Under the pieces are notes generated by a model. The model was given only the letters and a program-made list of their open reading frames with translations, did not search any database and was not told where the DNA came from. Below are positions 1-5,410 of a DNA stretch of 9,837 nt, in pieces. This DNA is from an uncultured Brevundimonas sp. (GTDB lineage Bacteria > Pseudomonadota > Alphaproteobacteria > Caulobacterales > Caulobacteraceae), in the NCBI GenBank assembly GCA_946885435.1, contig CAMPGL010000079.1, positions 1 to 9,837 of the forward strand, read 5' to 3'. Within the stretch, counting starts at the first letter, position 1; the number at the start of each line of letters is the position of its first letter. The translations under genes and the position numbers were made by a program.

Positions 1-295
1 TCACCGGGCTCGGCCGCTTCATCAGGAACATGGAGCCGAAGATCAGCACCAGCGGGGCGAACTGGATGCCCAGCCCCACCGGGGTCATCGCCAGCGCGCC
101 GTCGGGGCCCGTGGTGTAGAACAGCTGCTGGACGGCTTCGACGTTGCCGACCGTCCAAGCCAGGGCGCCCGCCAGCACGAGGCCCAGCGCCAGCTTGTTG
201 TAGACGCCCAGCATGAAGCCGCGCAGGCCGGCGTCGACCGCCATGTCCGCGTGCGCCGGGGCCGGGCGGGAAAAACCGTTGTTGAAGTCGCTCAT
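1..295 (-). CDS. Bax inhibitor-1/YccA family membrane protein (5' part)
   Basis: This is the N-terminal 98 residues of an inner-membrane protein whose 3' end lies beyond the left edge. The start MSDFNNGFSR, followed by DAGLRGFMLGVYNKLALGL at residues 21-39, is the usual opening of alphaproteobacterial YccA/Bax inhibitor-1 proteins. A first membrane helix covers about residues 35-50 and a second starts around 78-92 (FAPLVLIFGSMFL). Family members have about 240 residues and 6-7 helices and are linked to membrane protease control (YccA/FtsH) or ion leak, so roughly 40% of the gene is visible. The start is the ATG at 295, with a GGGAG about 13 nt upstream. The gene is divergent from thpR across a 123-bp region. 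The family call is firm; the exact role is unknown. Confidence 0.85.
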   Translation of the reverse strand, partial: MSDFNNGFSRPAPAHADMAVDAGLRGFMLGVYNKLALGLVLAGALAWTVGNVEAVQQLFYTTGPDGALAMTPVGLGIQFAPLVLIFGSMFLMKRPSPV

Positions 296-317
296 CGCGA
301 GGTCATGTCTCCCATTA

Positions 318-338
318 CTCCGCGCGAGAGGCGCGGGG
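318..338. other. GC-rich inverted repeat in the yccA-like/thpR divergent region
   Basis: An 8-bp stem (318-325 with 331-338, one G-T pair) encloses a GAGAG loop. It lies in the 5' leader of the minus-strand membrane protein and upstream of thpR. No T-run follows on either strand, so it does not look like an intrinsic terminator. It could be a leader structure or chance in GC-rich DNA. Confidence 0.4.
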
Positions 339-364
339 TTCCAATGAATATCGGGGTCACAGCC

Positions 365-385
365 CCGGTTCGCAAGCGAAACCGG
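365..385. other. Inverted repeat upstream of thpR
   Basis: CCGGTTCGC at 365-373 faces GCGAAACCGG at 376-385, giving a stem of about 8 bp with one bulged A. The left arm could instead pair with 352-356 (CGGGG with CCCCG at 363-367), so the two structures exclude each other. Its role is unknown. Confidence 0.4.
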
Positions 386-401
386 ACAAGGGCGGGCGGC
401 C

Positions 402-414
402 CCTGCTATGCAGG
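402..414 (+). promoter_or_regulatory. Palindrome containing a -10-like hexamer just before thpR
   Basis: CCTGC-TAT-GCAGG is a perfect 13-bp inverted repeat ending 4 nt before the thpR ATG. The hexamer TATGCA (407-412) ends exactly 6 nt before the ATG, and a CGGACA (383-388) sits 18 nt upstream of it as a weak -35. No Shine-Dalgarno is present, so transcription may begin at or next to the start codon. This is an inferred promoter. Confidence 0.4.
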
Positions 415-418
415 CCGC

Positions 419-955
419 ATGATCCGCCTGTTCGCCGCCATCGCGGTTCCGGAGCACATCGGGCTTGAGCTGGCGCGCCTGCAGAAGGGCCTGCCGGGCG
501 CCCGCTGGCGGCCGCTCGAGGCTCTGCACGTGACGCTGAGGTTCTTCGGGGAGATCGACGAACGGCGCGCCGACGACCTCGACGGGGAGCTGTCGCGCGT
601 CTCGTCTCCGGTGTTCGACCTGGCCCTGAAGGGCGCCGGCGACTTCGGCGAGGGCGGGGTGTCCAGCGCGGTCTGGATCGGGGTCGAGGACAACGAGCGG
701 CTGAACGTTCTGGCCGGCCGCTGCGAGGCGGCGGCGCGCCGCGCCGGCCTGGAGCCGTCGACCCGCGCCTATAGGCCGCACGTGACCATGGCCTATCTGA
801 AACGGCCCGAGCCGACCCGGGTCGGGGCCTGGGTGCGCAACCACAACCTGACCCGGATGGAGCCCTTCCGGGTGGACCGGTTCGGCCTCTATTCCAGCCG
901 GCTGGGCCAGGGCGGGTCGAGCTACACCCTGGAGCGGGAGTATCTGCTGGGATGA
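419..955 (+). CDS. thpR: RNA 2',3'-cyclic phosphodiesterase (2H family)
   Basis: This 178-residue protein belongs to the 2H phosphoesterase superfamily and hydrolyses RNA 2',3'-cyclic phosphates; it was formerly called 2'-5' RNA ligase (LigT). Both catalytic HxTx motifs are present, HVTL at residues 37-40 and HVTM at 121-124, each followed by an aromatic as usual. The N-terminus MIRLFAAIAVP is the canonical first strand, which supports the ATG at 419. An in-frame ATG at 344 would add 25 residues unlike the family, despite a G-rich stretch before it. There is no Shine-Dalgarno before 419. The stop overlaps the next gene's start as ATGA, so the two are probably translated together. Length and motifs are normal. 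The cytoplasmic RNA-processing role is from the family; its physiological substrate is not known. Confidence 0.93.
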   Translation: MIRLFAAIAVPEHIGLELARLQKGLPGARWRPLEALHVTLRFFGEIDERRADDLDGELSRVSSPVFDLALKGAGDFGEGGVSSAVWIGVEDNERLNVLAGRCEAAARRAGLEPSTRAYRPHVTMAYLKRPEPTRVGAWVRNHNLTRMEPFRVDRFGLYSSRLGQGGSSYTLEREYLLG

Positions 956-1770
956 GGTTGCGCTCGGTCCTGTTCGTACCCGCGATCAACGCCCGCGCCG
1001 TCGAGAAGGCGCGGACCCTGGACTGCGACGCCGTTGTCCTCGATCTCGAGGATGCGGTGGGGCCGGAGGACAAGGACGCCGCGCGCGAAGCTGCGAGGGG
1101 GGCTCTGGCGCAGGACTTCGCAGGCAAGACCGTCGCGGTCCGGGTCAACGGGCTGGACACGCCCTGGGGCGAGGCGGACCTAGAGGCTGTCGGCAAGGCG
1201 GACACGGTGGTCCTGCCCAAGGTCGCGGACGCCGCGACCCTCGCGGCGGCCCGGGCGGCGCTGGGTTCGCGGCCGGTCTGGGCCATGATCGAGACCTGCC
1301 GGGGCGTGCTGAACGCCGCCGGGATCGCGGCGGCCGAAGGCGTCGAGGCCCTGATCCTGGGCCAGAACGATCTGGCCGCCGAGATGCGCTGCCGCCCCGG
1401 CGCGGACCGCGGCCCGCTGTGGTCGGCGATGGGGGCGATCGTCACGGCGGCGCGGGCGCACGGGCGGGTCGCGCTGGACGGGGTCTACAACGCTTTTCAG
1501 GACGCCGAGGGCTTCGAGGCCGAGTGCCGCCAGGGCCGCGCCTTCGGCTTCGACGGCAAGACCCTGTTCCATCCCAGCCAGAGCGCGGCGGCCAACGCCG
1601 CCTGGACGCCGGCTCCGGACGAGATCCACTGGGCGCGCGCCGTGGTCGAGGCCTACGCCACGCCGGGCGCGGAGGCCGCGGGCGTGCTGAAGGTCGACGG
1701 GCGGATGGTCGAGCGGCTGCACCTGGCCGAGGCCAGGCGCATCCTCGGCCTCACTCGGCCGGCGCCGTAG
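952..1770 (+). CDS. HpcH/HpaI/CitE-family CoA-ester lyase
   Basis: This 272-residue TIM-barrel enzyme belongs to the CitE/CLYBL/malyl-CoA lyase group. The visible motifs are LFVP at 7-10, LDLEDAV at 30-36, RVNG at 64-67 (CoA/substrate Arg64), VLPK at 87-90, the Mg2+ ligands Glu114 (AMIET) and Asp140 (GQND), LDGVYN at 175-180, and FDGKTLFHPSQ at 200-210 near the C-terminus. Such enzymes cleave or hydrolyse (3S)-malyl-CoA, citramalyl-CoA or related esters; the sequence does not decide which. Its ATG overlaps the thpR stop (ATGA), indicating translational coupling, with a GGGAG about 12 nt upstream. The 3' end overlaps the convergent YbjN-type gene by 20 bp. No citrate lyase alpha or gamma subunits are nearby, so it is not part of a classical citrate lyase operon. 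Confidence 0.9.
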   Translation: MRLRSVLFVPAINARAVEKARTLDCDAVVLDLEDAVGPEDKDAAREAARGALAQDFAGKTVAVRVNGLDTPWGEADLEAVGKADTVVLPKVADAATLAAARAALGSRPVWAMIETCRGVLNAAGIAAAEGVEALILGQNDLAAEMRCRPGADRGPLWSAMGAIVTAARAHGRVALDGVYNAFQDAEGFEAECRQGRAFGFDGKTLFHPSQSAAANAAWTPAPDEIHWARAVVEAYATPGAEAAGVLKVDGRMVERLHLAEARRILGLTRPAP

Positions 1771-2248
1771 CCGTCTGGGGCTGCCAGCCGATGTGCTCGC
1801 CGAAGCGCGGGGCGAAGGTGGCGAACAGGACCATGTGGTCGGTCAGCCCCTCGTAGGTCGTGCCCGGCACCAACAGCACGTCGTACTGCGCCAGCGCCGC
1901 GACGCCCCCGTCCTGCGGCAGGGAGAAGGCCTTGAGGAAGCGCCAGTCTCGGTTCCAGGTGTTGATGGCGTCCGGCGCCAGGGAATCCATCAGGAAGCCG
2001 GCCGAGAACTGCCAGGACGAGCAGCGCCCCTCCACGCAGTCGAAGCCGGCCACGTCCCAGGACACGCCGTTGGCGCCGGTGGAGACCGAAGGCTGTTCGC
2101 CGGTGCCGACCTGGACCTCGAGGCCCTGGGCCTGGAGCCAGGCGGCGACTTCCGGGGCGGTCAGGCCGCCTTCCGGAATGGGCTGGGCCGAGGCGGCGCC
2201 GGCGGTGAACAGGACAGCGGCGGCGGCCGCGGCGGCGATGCGGATCAT
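1751..2248 (-). CDS. Secreted YbjN-domain protein
   Basis: This 165-residue protein has a clear Sec signal peptide: Arg3, a hydrophobic alanine-rich core at about residues 4-18, and a likely cut after ASA (residues 19-21). The mature part has a helix (LTAPEVAAWLQAQGLEVQV), then strands with GVSWDVAGFDCVEGRCSSWQ, matching the YbjN/bacterial sensory-transduction-regulator fold found in many periplasmic alphaproteobacterial proteins. Cys71 and Cys76 are five residues apart and could form a periplasmic disulfide. The start is the ATG at 2248, with GGGGAGA 6 nt upstream; the reading frame runs far upstream but without signal-peptide sense. The function is unknown. It is divergent from the YkgJ-type gene across 84 bp and overlaps the CoA-lyase gene tail-to-tail. 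Confidence 0.8.
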   Translation of the reverse strand: MIRIAAAAAAAVLFTAGAASAQPIPEGGLTAPEVAAWLQAQGLEVQVGTGEQPSVSTGANGVSWDVAGFDCVEGRCSSWQFSAGFLMDSLAPDAINTWNRDWRFLKAFSLPQDGGVAALAQYDVLLVPGTTYEGLTDHMVLFATFAPRFGEHIGWQPQTATAPAE

Positions 2249-2320
2249 GATACGTCTCCCCGAATTCGGCCGCATGGATTCCACGGCGCGAGGCAGGTCG
2301 CAAGCGAGGCGCGCAGGGCC

Positions 2321-2326
2321 TAAGGT
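2321..2326 (+). promoter_or_regulatory. Candidate -10 element of a leaderless YkgJ-type gene
   Basis: TAAGGT ends exactly 6 nt before the ATG at 2333, and no purine-rich Shine-Dalgarno is present. A poor -35-like TCGCAA lies 17 nt upstream (2298-2303). The arrangement matches that seen at thpR and at the 570-residue gene. This is inferred only from position and sequence. Confidence 0.35.
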
Positions 2327-2332
2327 CGCGCC

Positions 2333-2749
2333 ATGACGGCGGGGACCGACAAGAGCTGTGGCGAATGCGGCCTGTGCTGCAAGCTGCTGAGCGCGCCGTC
2401 GCTGGGCAAGCCGCCGCGCAAGTGGTGCGTCCATTTCCGGCGCGGGCGGGGTTGCGACATCTATGCGGACCGGCCGGCGGAATGCTCGGGCTTCAACTGC
2501 GGCTGGCTGCTGACGCCTCAGCTGGGCGAGGAATGGCGCCCGGACCGGGCGGGGTTCCTGCTCCACCAGGAGGCCGGCCGGATCCTGGTCGAGGTTGATC
2601 CATCCCTGCCGCAGGCGTGGAAGAAGGCGCCGTTCGAGGCGACGCTGCGGGCCTGGGCCGCGAGCGGCCGCGAGGTGCTGGTGCTGGTCGGCGAACGCGG
2701 CCTGAGGCTGGGCGAACCGGACACGCCGGTGAAGGCGCGGCGGACCTAG
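2333..2749 (+). CDS. YkgJ-family cysteine-cluster protein
   Basis: This 138-residue cytoplasmic protein belongs to the YkgJ/CxxCxxCC family, thought to bind Zn or Fe through a cysteine cluster. Eight cysteines lie in the first 56 residues: C9xxC12xxC15C16, then C32, C41, C51 and C56, in contexts typical of the family (CGLCC, KWCVHF, GCDIYADRP, CSGFNC). The C-terminal half (about residues 60-138) has no cysteine and looks like a small alpha/beta extension. The start ATG at 2333 precedes the first cysteine by eight residues and has no Shine-Dalgarno. Its TAG stop shares the CTAG palindrome 2746-2749 with the opposing SDR gene. The biochemical role of the family is not established. Confidence 0.88.
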   Translation: MTAGTDKSCGECGLCCKLLSAPSLGKPPRKWCVHFRRGRGCDIYADRPAECSGFNCGWLLTPQLGEEWRPDRAGFLLHQEAGRILVEVDPSLPQAWKKAPFEATLRAWAASGREVLVLVGERGLRLGEPDTPVKARRT

Positions 2750-3567
2750 AACGACGGGCGGAACTGCCGCGGCGACCAGCCGAAGTCGGCGCGGGCGGCG
2801 CTGTCGTCGAAGACGAGGTCCCGCTCCATGCGTGCGCCCATCTCTCCCGTCGCGCCGGGGAGCAGCGGCGAGGCGAGGGTGAGGCCCAGCCGCCAGAACG
2901 GGGCGGGGAGGGACAGGATGCGTGGCGGGCGGCCGAGGCCTCCGAAGACCCGCGCGCACATCTCCCGATAGGTCAGGGTCTCGCCGCCGGCGAGCTCATA
3001 GGTGCGGCCGATCGCGGCCGGCGCCTCCAGCGCCTGGAGCGCGCCCTGCGCCAGGTCGTCGGCGTGGACCGGCTGGCGACGGCCGTCGCCGCGCCCGGCG
3101 ATGGGCAGGACGGGCAGGCGGCGCGCCAGAGAGGCCAGACGGCTGACGTTTCCATCCAGCCCCTCGGCGTAGATCATCGTCGGCCGCAGGAGGGTCCAGT
3201 CGACGCCGGAGGCGCGGACGGCCTCCTCGCCGCGCGCGAGCGCTGCGGCCACGGCGCGTTCGGAAGCGTCGGTTGACGCCGCCTTGGTCAGGACGCTGGT
3301 CGAGGAAAAGGCGACGAGCCGGCGCATGCCCCTGGCCTTCAGGTCCGCGATCGCCTCGGGCAGCAGCCAGATGGGGGAGAGCGACAGCACCGTCTGGGCC
3401 TCGGGCAGGCGGGCCCGCCCTTCGGTCGTGGTGAGGTCGGCCTGTAGCCACGCCTCGCCCCGACGAGAGACGCCGACGAAGGGTCGGCCCGCCTGTCGCA
3501 GGCGCGGAATCGCAAACCGGCCGATCAGGCTGGTGGCGCCCAGGACGAGGAGCGGGGAGCGGGCCAT
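2746..3567 (-). CDS. NAD(P)-binding atypical SDR, NDUFA9/epimerase-like
   Basis: This 273-residue Rossmann-fold protein is of the atypical short-chain dehydrogenase type related to NDUFA9 and NAD-dependent epimerases. The cofactor loop is GATSLIG at residues 10-16, where the middle glycine of GxxGxxG is Ser13. VSRRG at 33-37 could favour NADP. The classic YxxxK catalytic pair is not visible after the SSTSV strand (88-92). Later family marks are LLRPTMIY (126-133), NVSRLA (140-145) and RQPVHADDLA (164-173). Loss of YxxxK suggests a binding or structural role rather than ordinary dehydrogenase activity. It lies 35 bp downstream of the four-helix membrane protein gene on the same strand, so the two are probably co-transcribed. 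The ATG is close to a GGGGC and to an inverted repeat. Substrate unknown. Confidence 0.85.
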   Translation of the reverse strand: MARSPLLVLGATSLIGRFAIPRLRQAGRPFVGVSRRGEAWLQADLTTTEGRARLPEAQTVLSLSPIWLLPEAIADLKARGMRRLVAFSSTSVLTKAASTDASERAVAAALARGEEAVRASGVDWTLLRPTMIYAEGLDGNVSRLASLARRLPVLPIAGRGDGRRQPVHADDLAQGALQALEAPAAIGRTYELAGGETLTYREMCARVFGGLGRPPRILSLPAPFWRLGLTLASPLLPGATGEMGARMERDLVFDDSAARADFGWSPRQFRPSF

Positions 3568-3592
3568 GCCCCGGCTTCAGGCCCGCGGGGGC
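3568..3592 (-). other. Inverted repeat beside the SDR start codon
   Basis: GCCCC (3568-3572) and GGGGC (3588-3592) can pair, with GGC/GCC continuing the stem after a 4-nt bulge. On the mRNA the structure covers the G-rich stretch directly before the SDR ATG, so it could limit initiation. It may be chance in GC-rich DNA. Confidence 0.3.
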
Positions 3593-3602
3593 GGACGTCA
3601 AG

Positions 3603-4124
3603 CTAACGCTTGCTGGAAACGTCCTTCATCAGGTTGGACATGCCGACGCGGCCCCAGCGGGGGAAGGCGATGCCGCCGGCGCGCGTGTCGACCTTGCCGG
3701 CCTCGTGCGCATAGGCGGTGGTCAGGCCGGCCGTCAGGAGAGCGGCGGCCATCTGCTGGCCGAAGCGGCGGGGATGCAGCGCCATGGCGAGCGCGTTCAG
3801 GACCTGGAGCCCCGTCCAGAGCCCGAGCGCCCGGGTGCGGCCTGCGCCCGACGGCGCGTTCCAGACGCGCAGGGCCGACAGGGTCGAGACCGAGAGGATC
3901 AGGGGCATGGCGGCGCTCGACAGGCCCTTGGGGGCCTGGACCACCTCCGCGTCGCCGCCCCGGGCCAGGCGGCGGCGGTCGACGGCCTGGCCGCCTCGCG
4001 TGGCGGCAAGCGCGCCGATCAGGCCGATTCCGATCACGGCGGCCAGGCCCAGGGCGACGTGTCGCCCGTCGCGGTCCTCGGCGTTCAGGACGTGTTCGGC
4101 GATGTCGCGGCCGCGTTCCAGCAT
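3603..4124 (-). CDS. Four-helix membrane protein, possibly a diverged TspO/MBR relative
   Basis: This 173-residue protein has four hydrophobic segments at about residues 22-42, 68-88, 97-117 and 121-141, and a basic tail. I do not recognise it with confidence. The order of features resembles TspO/MBR proteins: helix one ending GLIGALAAT, a loop, then LSALRVW (82-88), a basic linker NAPSGAGRTRALGLW (89-103), LQVLN (106-110), and KVDTRAG (144-150). The TspO signature aromatics (the WYxxLxKPxWxPP-type loop and the PYxxW motif) are missing, so any relationship is distant. The start is firm: GGAGGAG lies 7 nt before the ATG. The gene follows bfr by 61 nt and precedes the SDR by 35 nt on the same strand. 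A haem- or porphyrin-related role is only a guess from its neighbours. Confidence 0.75.
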   Translation of the reverse strand: MLERGRDIAEHVLNAEDRDGRHVALGLAAVIGIGLIGALAATRGGQAVDRRRLARGGDAEVVQAPKGLSSAAMPLILSVSTLSALRVWNAPSGAGRTRALGLWTGLQVLNALAMALHPRRFGQQMAAALLTAGLTTAYAHEAGKVDTRAGGIAFPRWGRVGMSNLMKDVSSKR

Positions 4125-4185
4125 CGGTCTGCTCCTCCAGCTTGACAGGAGCGGAACAGCCGAGGCGGGGCGCGGTTCCGGCGGA

Positions 4186-4683
4186 TCAGCCCGCCGCGCC
4201 GGCCTCGCCCTCGATCTCGCCCATGGCGCTCTGCAGGTAGTTGGCCTCGCCCATCGAGGCGATTAGGCCCATCTGGTTCTCGAGGAAGTCGATGTGCTCC
4301 TCGGTGTCGACGAGGATCTTCGTCAGGATCTCGCGGCTGACGAAGTCGCCGGCGGCCTCGCACTGGCGCACGCCGTCGATCAGGGTGACCCGCCCGCCCA
4401 GCTCCAGCGCCAGGTCAGCGCCCAGGCATTCGGGCACGGTCTCGCCGATCTTGAGCTTGTGCAGGTCCTGCATGTTCGGCAGGCCCTCGAGGAACAGCAC
4501 GCGCTTGATGAGCATGTCGGCGTGTTTCATCTCGCCGATCGACTCGTCGTAGACGACCTTGCCGAGGGTCCGGTAGCCCCAGCTCTCAAACATGCGGGCG
4601 TGCAGGAAGTACTGGTTGACCGCCGTCAGTTCGTTGGTCAGCACCGCGTTCAGGAGGCGGATGATCTGCGGATCGCCCTTCAT
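4186..4683 (-). CDS. bfr: Bacterioferritin subunit with Thr at ferroxidase position 127
   Basis: This 165-residue haem-containing ferritin (E. coli Bfr has 158) forms 24-subunit iron-storage shells. Numbering from MKGDP aligns without gaps to E. coli Bfr: Glu18, Glu51, His54, Glu94 and His130 are present, as is the haem ligand Met52. The bridging ligand Glu127 is Thr here (VDTEEHIDFLE, residues 125-135). The C-terminus has an extra acidic/alanine tail. The ATG at 4683 is preceded by GGGAG 10 nt upstream; an upstream in-frame start at 4710 would add nine residues absent from the family. It lies 129 nt downstream of bfd with a Fur-like box between. The missing ligand may mean poor intrinsic ferroxidase activity, or that a second Bfr subunit completes the shell. 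Confidence 0.95.
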   Translation of the reverse strand: MKGDPQIIRLLNAVLTNELTAVNQYFLHARMFESWGYRTLGKVVYDESIGEMKHADMLIKRVLFLEGLPNMQDLHKLKIGETVPECLGADLALELGGRVTLIDGVRQCEAAGDFVSREILTKILVDTEEHIDFLENQMGLIASMGEANYLQSAMGEIEGEAGAAG

Positions 4684-4772
4684 GGCGTCATTCTCCCGAA
4701 CTGCTTCCACGGCGAGTCGCCGCGCGTGCGGTCATAACACGTCCGGCGGGCTCATTGTTCATCTGAGATTTG

Positions 4773-4796
4773 TTCGCAGCCTATTGATACTGCGAA
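4773..4796. promoter_or_regulatory. 7-bp inverted repeat between bfd and bfr
   Basis: TTCGCAG (4773-4779) and CTGCGAA (4790-4796) are a perfect inverted repeat with a 10-nt AT-richer centre. It overlaps the Fur-like site at 4786-4804. No T-run follows in the direction of bfd transcription, so an operator is more likely than a terminator. The regulator is not identified. Confidence 0.45.
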
Positions 4797-4804
4797 TGAT
4801 TTTC
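4786..4804. promoter_or_regulatory. Fur-box-like site upstream of bfr
   Basis: The 19-mer GATACTGCGAATGATTTTC agrees with the classical GATAATGATAATCATTATC at 14 of 19 positions. It lies just past the bfd stop codon and about 103 nt upstream of the bfr ATG. Its distance from bfr leaves room for a promoter downstream, so Fur could act as activator or repressor; I cannot place a convincing bfr promoter. Confidence 0.45.
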
Positions 4805-4812
4805 TTGCGCGA

Positions 4813-4998
4813 CTACTCGGCGGCGAGGGCGAGGATTTCGCGCGTGTCTTCAATCATCTGGCGCATGTCGCAGACGCAGCGCGCGCATTGAGGCCGGCAG
4901 GCGTGACGGTCGAACACCTCGCGCGGGCGGCAGGCTCCGGCCTCGATGGCCGAGAGCACGTCACGCTCGCGGATGCCATTGCAGTTGCAGACGTACAC
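4813..4998 (-). CDS. bfd: Bacterioferritin-associated ferredoxin
   Basis: This 61-residue protein matches E. coli Bfd (64 residues). The four [2Fe-2S] ligands sit at exactly the expected positions, Cys4 and Cys6 (VYVCNCNG) and Cys38 and Cys41 (RPQCARC); extra cysteines are Cys23, Cys34 and Cys43. Bfd docks on bacterioferritin near the haem and passes electrons in to reduce and release stored iron. The start is taken as the GTG at 4998, giving (M)YVCNCNG as in the family; the next in-frame ATG is 41 codons upstream, inside the preceding gene, and would place the Fur box within the coding region. There is only a weak G-rich stretch before the GTG. bfr follows on the same strand. The Fur box over its -10 predicts induction under iron limitation. 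Confidence 0.93.
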   Translation of the reverse strand: MYVCNCNGIRERDVLSAIEAGACRPREVFDRHACRPQCARCVCDMRQMIEDTREILALAAE

Positions 4999-5018
4999 GA
5001 AGGGAAGCCCCGTCGACT

Positions 5019-5037
5019 GAGAACGGCTCTCATTATC
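5019..5037. promoter_or_regulatory. Fur box over the bfd promoter
   Basis: Read on the minus strand, GATAATGAGAGCCGTTCTC matches the classical 19-bp Fur box at 14 of 19 positions and contains the perfect dyad TGAGA-n5-TCTCA. It covers the bfd -10 and ends 20 nt before the GTG. A repressing Fur site here fits bfd regulation in other bacteria, where it is induced under iron starvation. Confidence 0.7.
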
Positions 5038-5058
5038 GCGGCGGCGCGCTTGTTGCAA
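5030..5058 (-). promoter_or_regulatory. bfd promoter
   Basis: On the minus strand a -35 TTGCAA (5058-5053) and a -10 TAATGA (5035-5030) are separated by 17 nt. The predicted transcription start is about 20-25 nt before the bfd GTG. The -10 lies inside the Fur-box dyad. The stretch is clearly more AT-rich than its surroundings. Confidence 0.55.
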
Positions 5059-5078
5059 GTCCCTCGCAATCGCGAAGG

Positions 5079-5336
5079 CTAGAGCCCCGGGTCCCAGACG
5101 CCGGCGTCGCGCATCCGGCACTCACGAGCTTCTTCGGCGCGCGAGGTCATGGTGCGGGCGGTGGCGCGAATCTCGTCCGAGACGGTGGTCTTGAACAGGC
5201 CGGGGATCAGCGCGTGGGTGAAGGCGCAGGCGGCCAGGCGCAGGAGCTTGAAGCCGAACCGCGACGAGGCGGCCATGTGTTCGAAATAGTCCTCACCCAC
5301 CTCGCGCGGGTGATCGACGAACAGTCGCCTGAACAC
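5079..5336 (-). CDS. DUF6356 family protein
   Basis: This small protein of about 85-88 residues matches the DUF6356 family, recognisable from the opening [20 protein letters not shown] and the hydrophobic stretch [22 protein letters not shown], followed by an arginine-rich helical tail. The hydrophobic segment could dip into the membrane. Function unknown. The start is uncertain: an ATG at 5345 has GGAGG touching it with no spacer, while the GTG at 5336 has the same GGAGG at 9 nt and gives the (M)FRRLF start usual in the family, so I prefer the GTG. The gene is divergent from gcdH and lies upstream of bfd on the same strand, but bfd has its own promoter in the gap. No metal-binding motif links it to iron. 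Confidence 0.8.
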   Translation of the reverse strand: MFRRLFVDHPREVGEDYFEHMAASSRFGFKLLRLAACAFTHALIPGLFKTTVSDEIRATARTMTSRAEEARECRMRDAGVWDPGL

Positions 5337-5386
5337 GGTCGTCATCCTCCGACAGGCCCTCGGTTCCCCCCGCTGGCCTCGAACCG

Positions 5387-5400
5387 GATACTGCCGTATC
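5387..5400. other. Short palindrome in the DUF6356/gcdH intergenic region
   Basis: GATAC-TGCC-GTATC is a perfect 5-bp inverted repeat with a 4-nt spacer in the 112-121-bp divergent region. It is AT-richer than its surroundings and sits where an operator could serve either gene. The regulator is unknown. Confidence 0.3.
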
Positions 5401-5410
5401 AGGACCGCGA

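Noticed and set aside
251..418. N-terminal extension of thpR
   Set aside because: The added residues do not resemble the 2H family and would run over the divergent region; MIRLFAAIAVP at 419 is the natural start.
357..1445. Long minus-strand open frame opposite thpR and the CoA lyase (362 codons)
   Set aside because: It is arginine/proline/alanine/serine-rich with no domain sense, and lies opposite two well-recognised genes; long antisense frames are expected at this GC content.
4152..4180. Possible terminator after bfr (CGGAAC/GTTCCG)
   Set aside because: The stem is only 6 bp with a 17-nt loop and no T-run, so an intrinsic terminator is not supported; the next gene has a strong Shine-Dalgarno and is likely co-transcribed.
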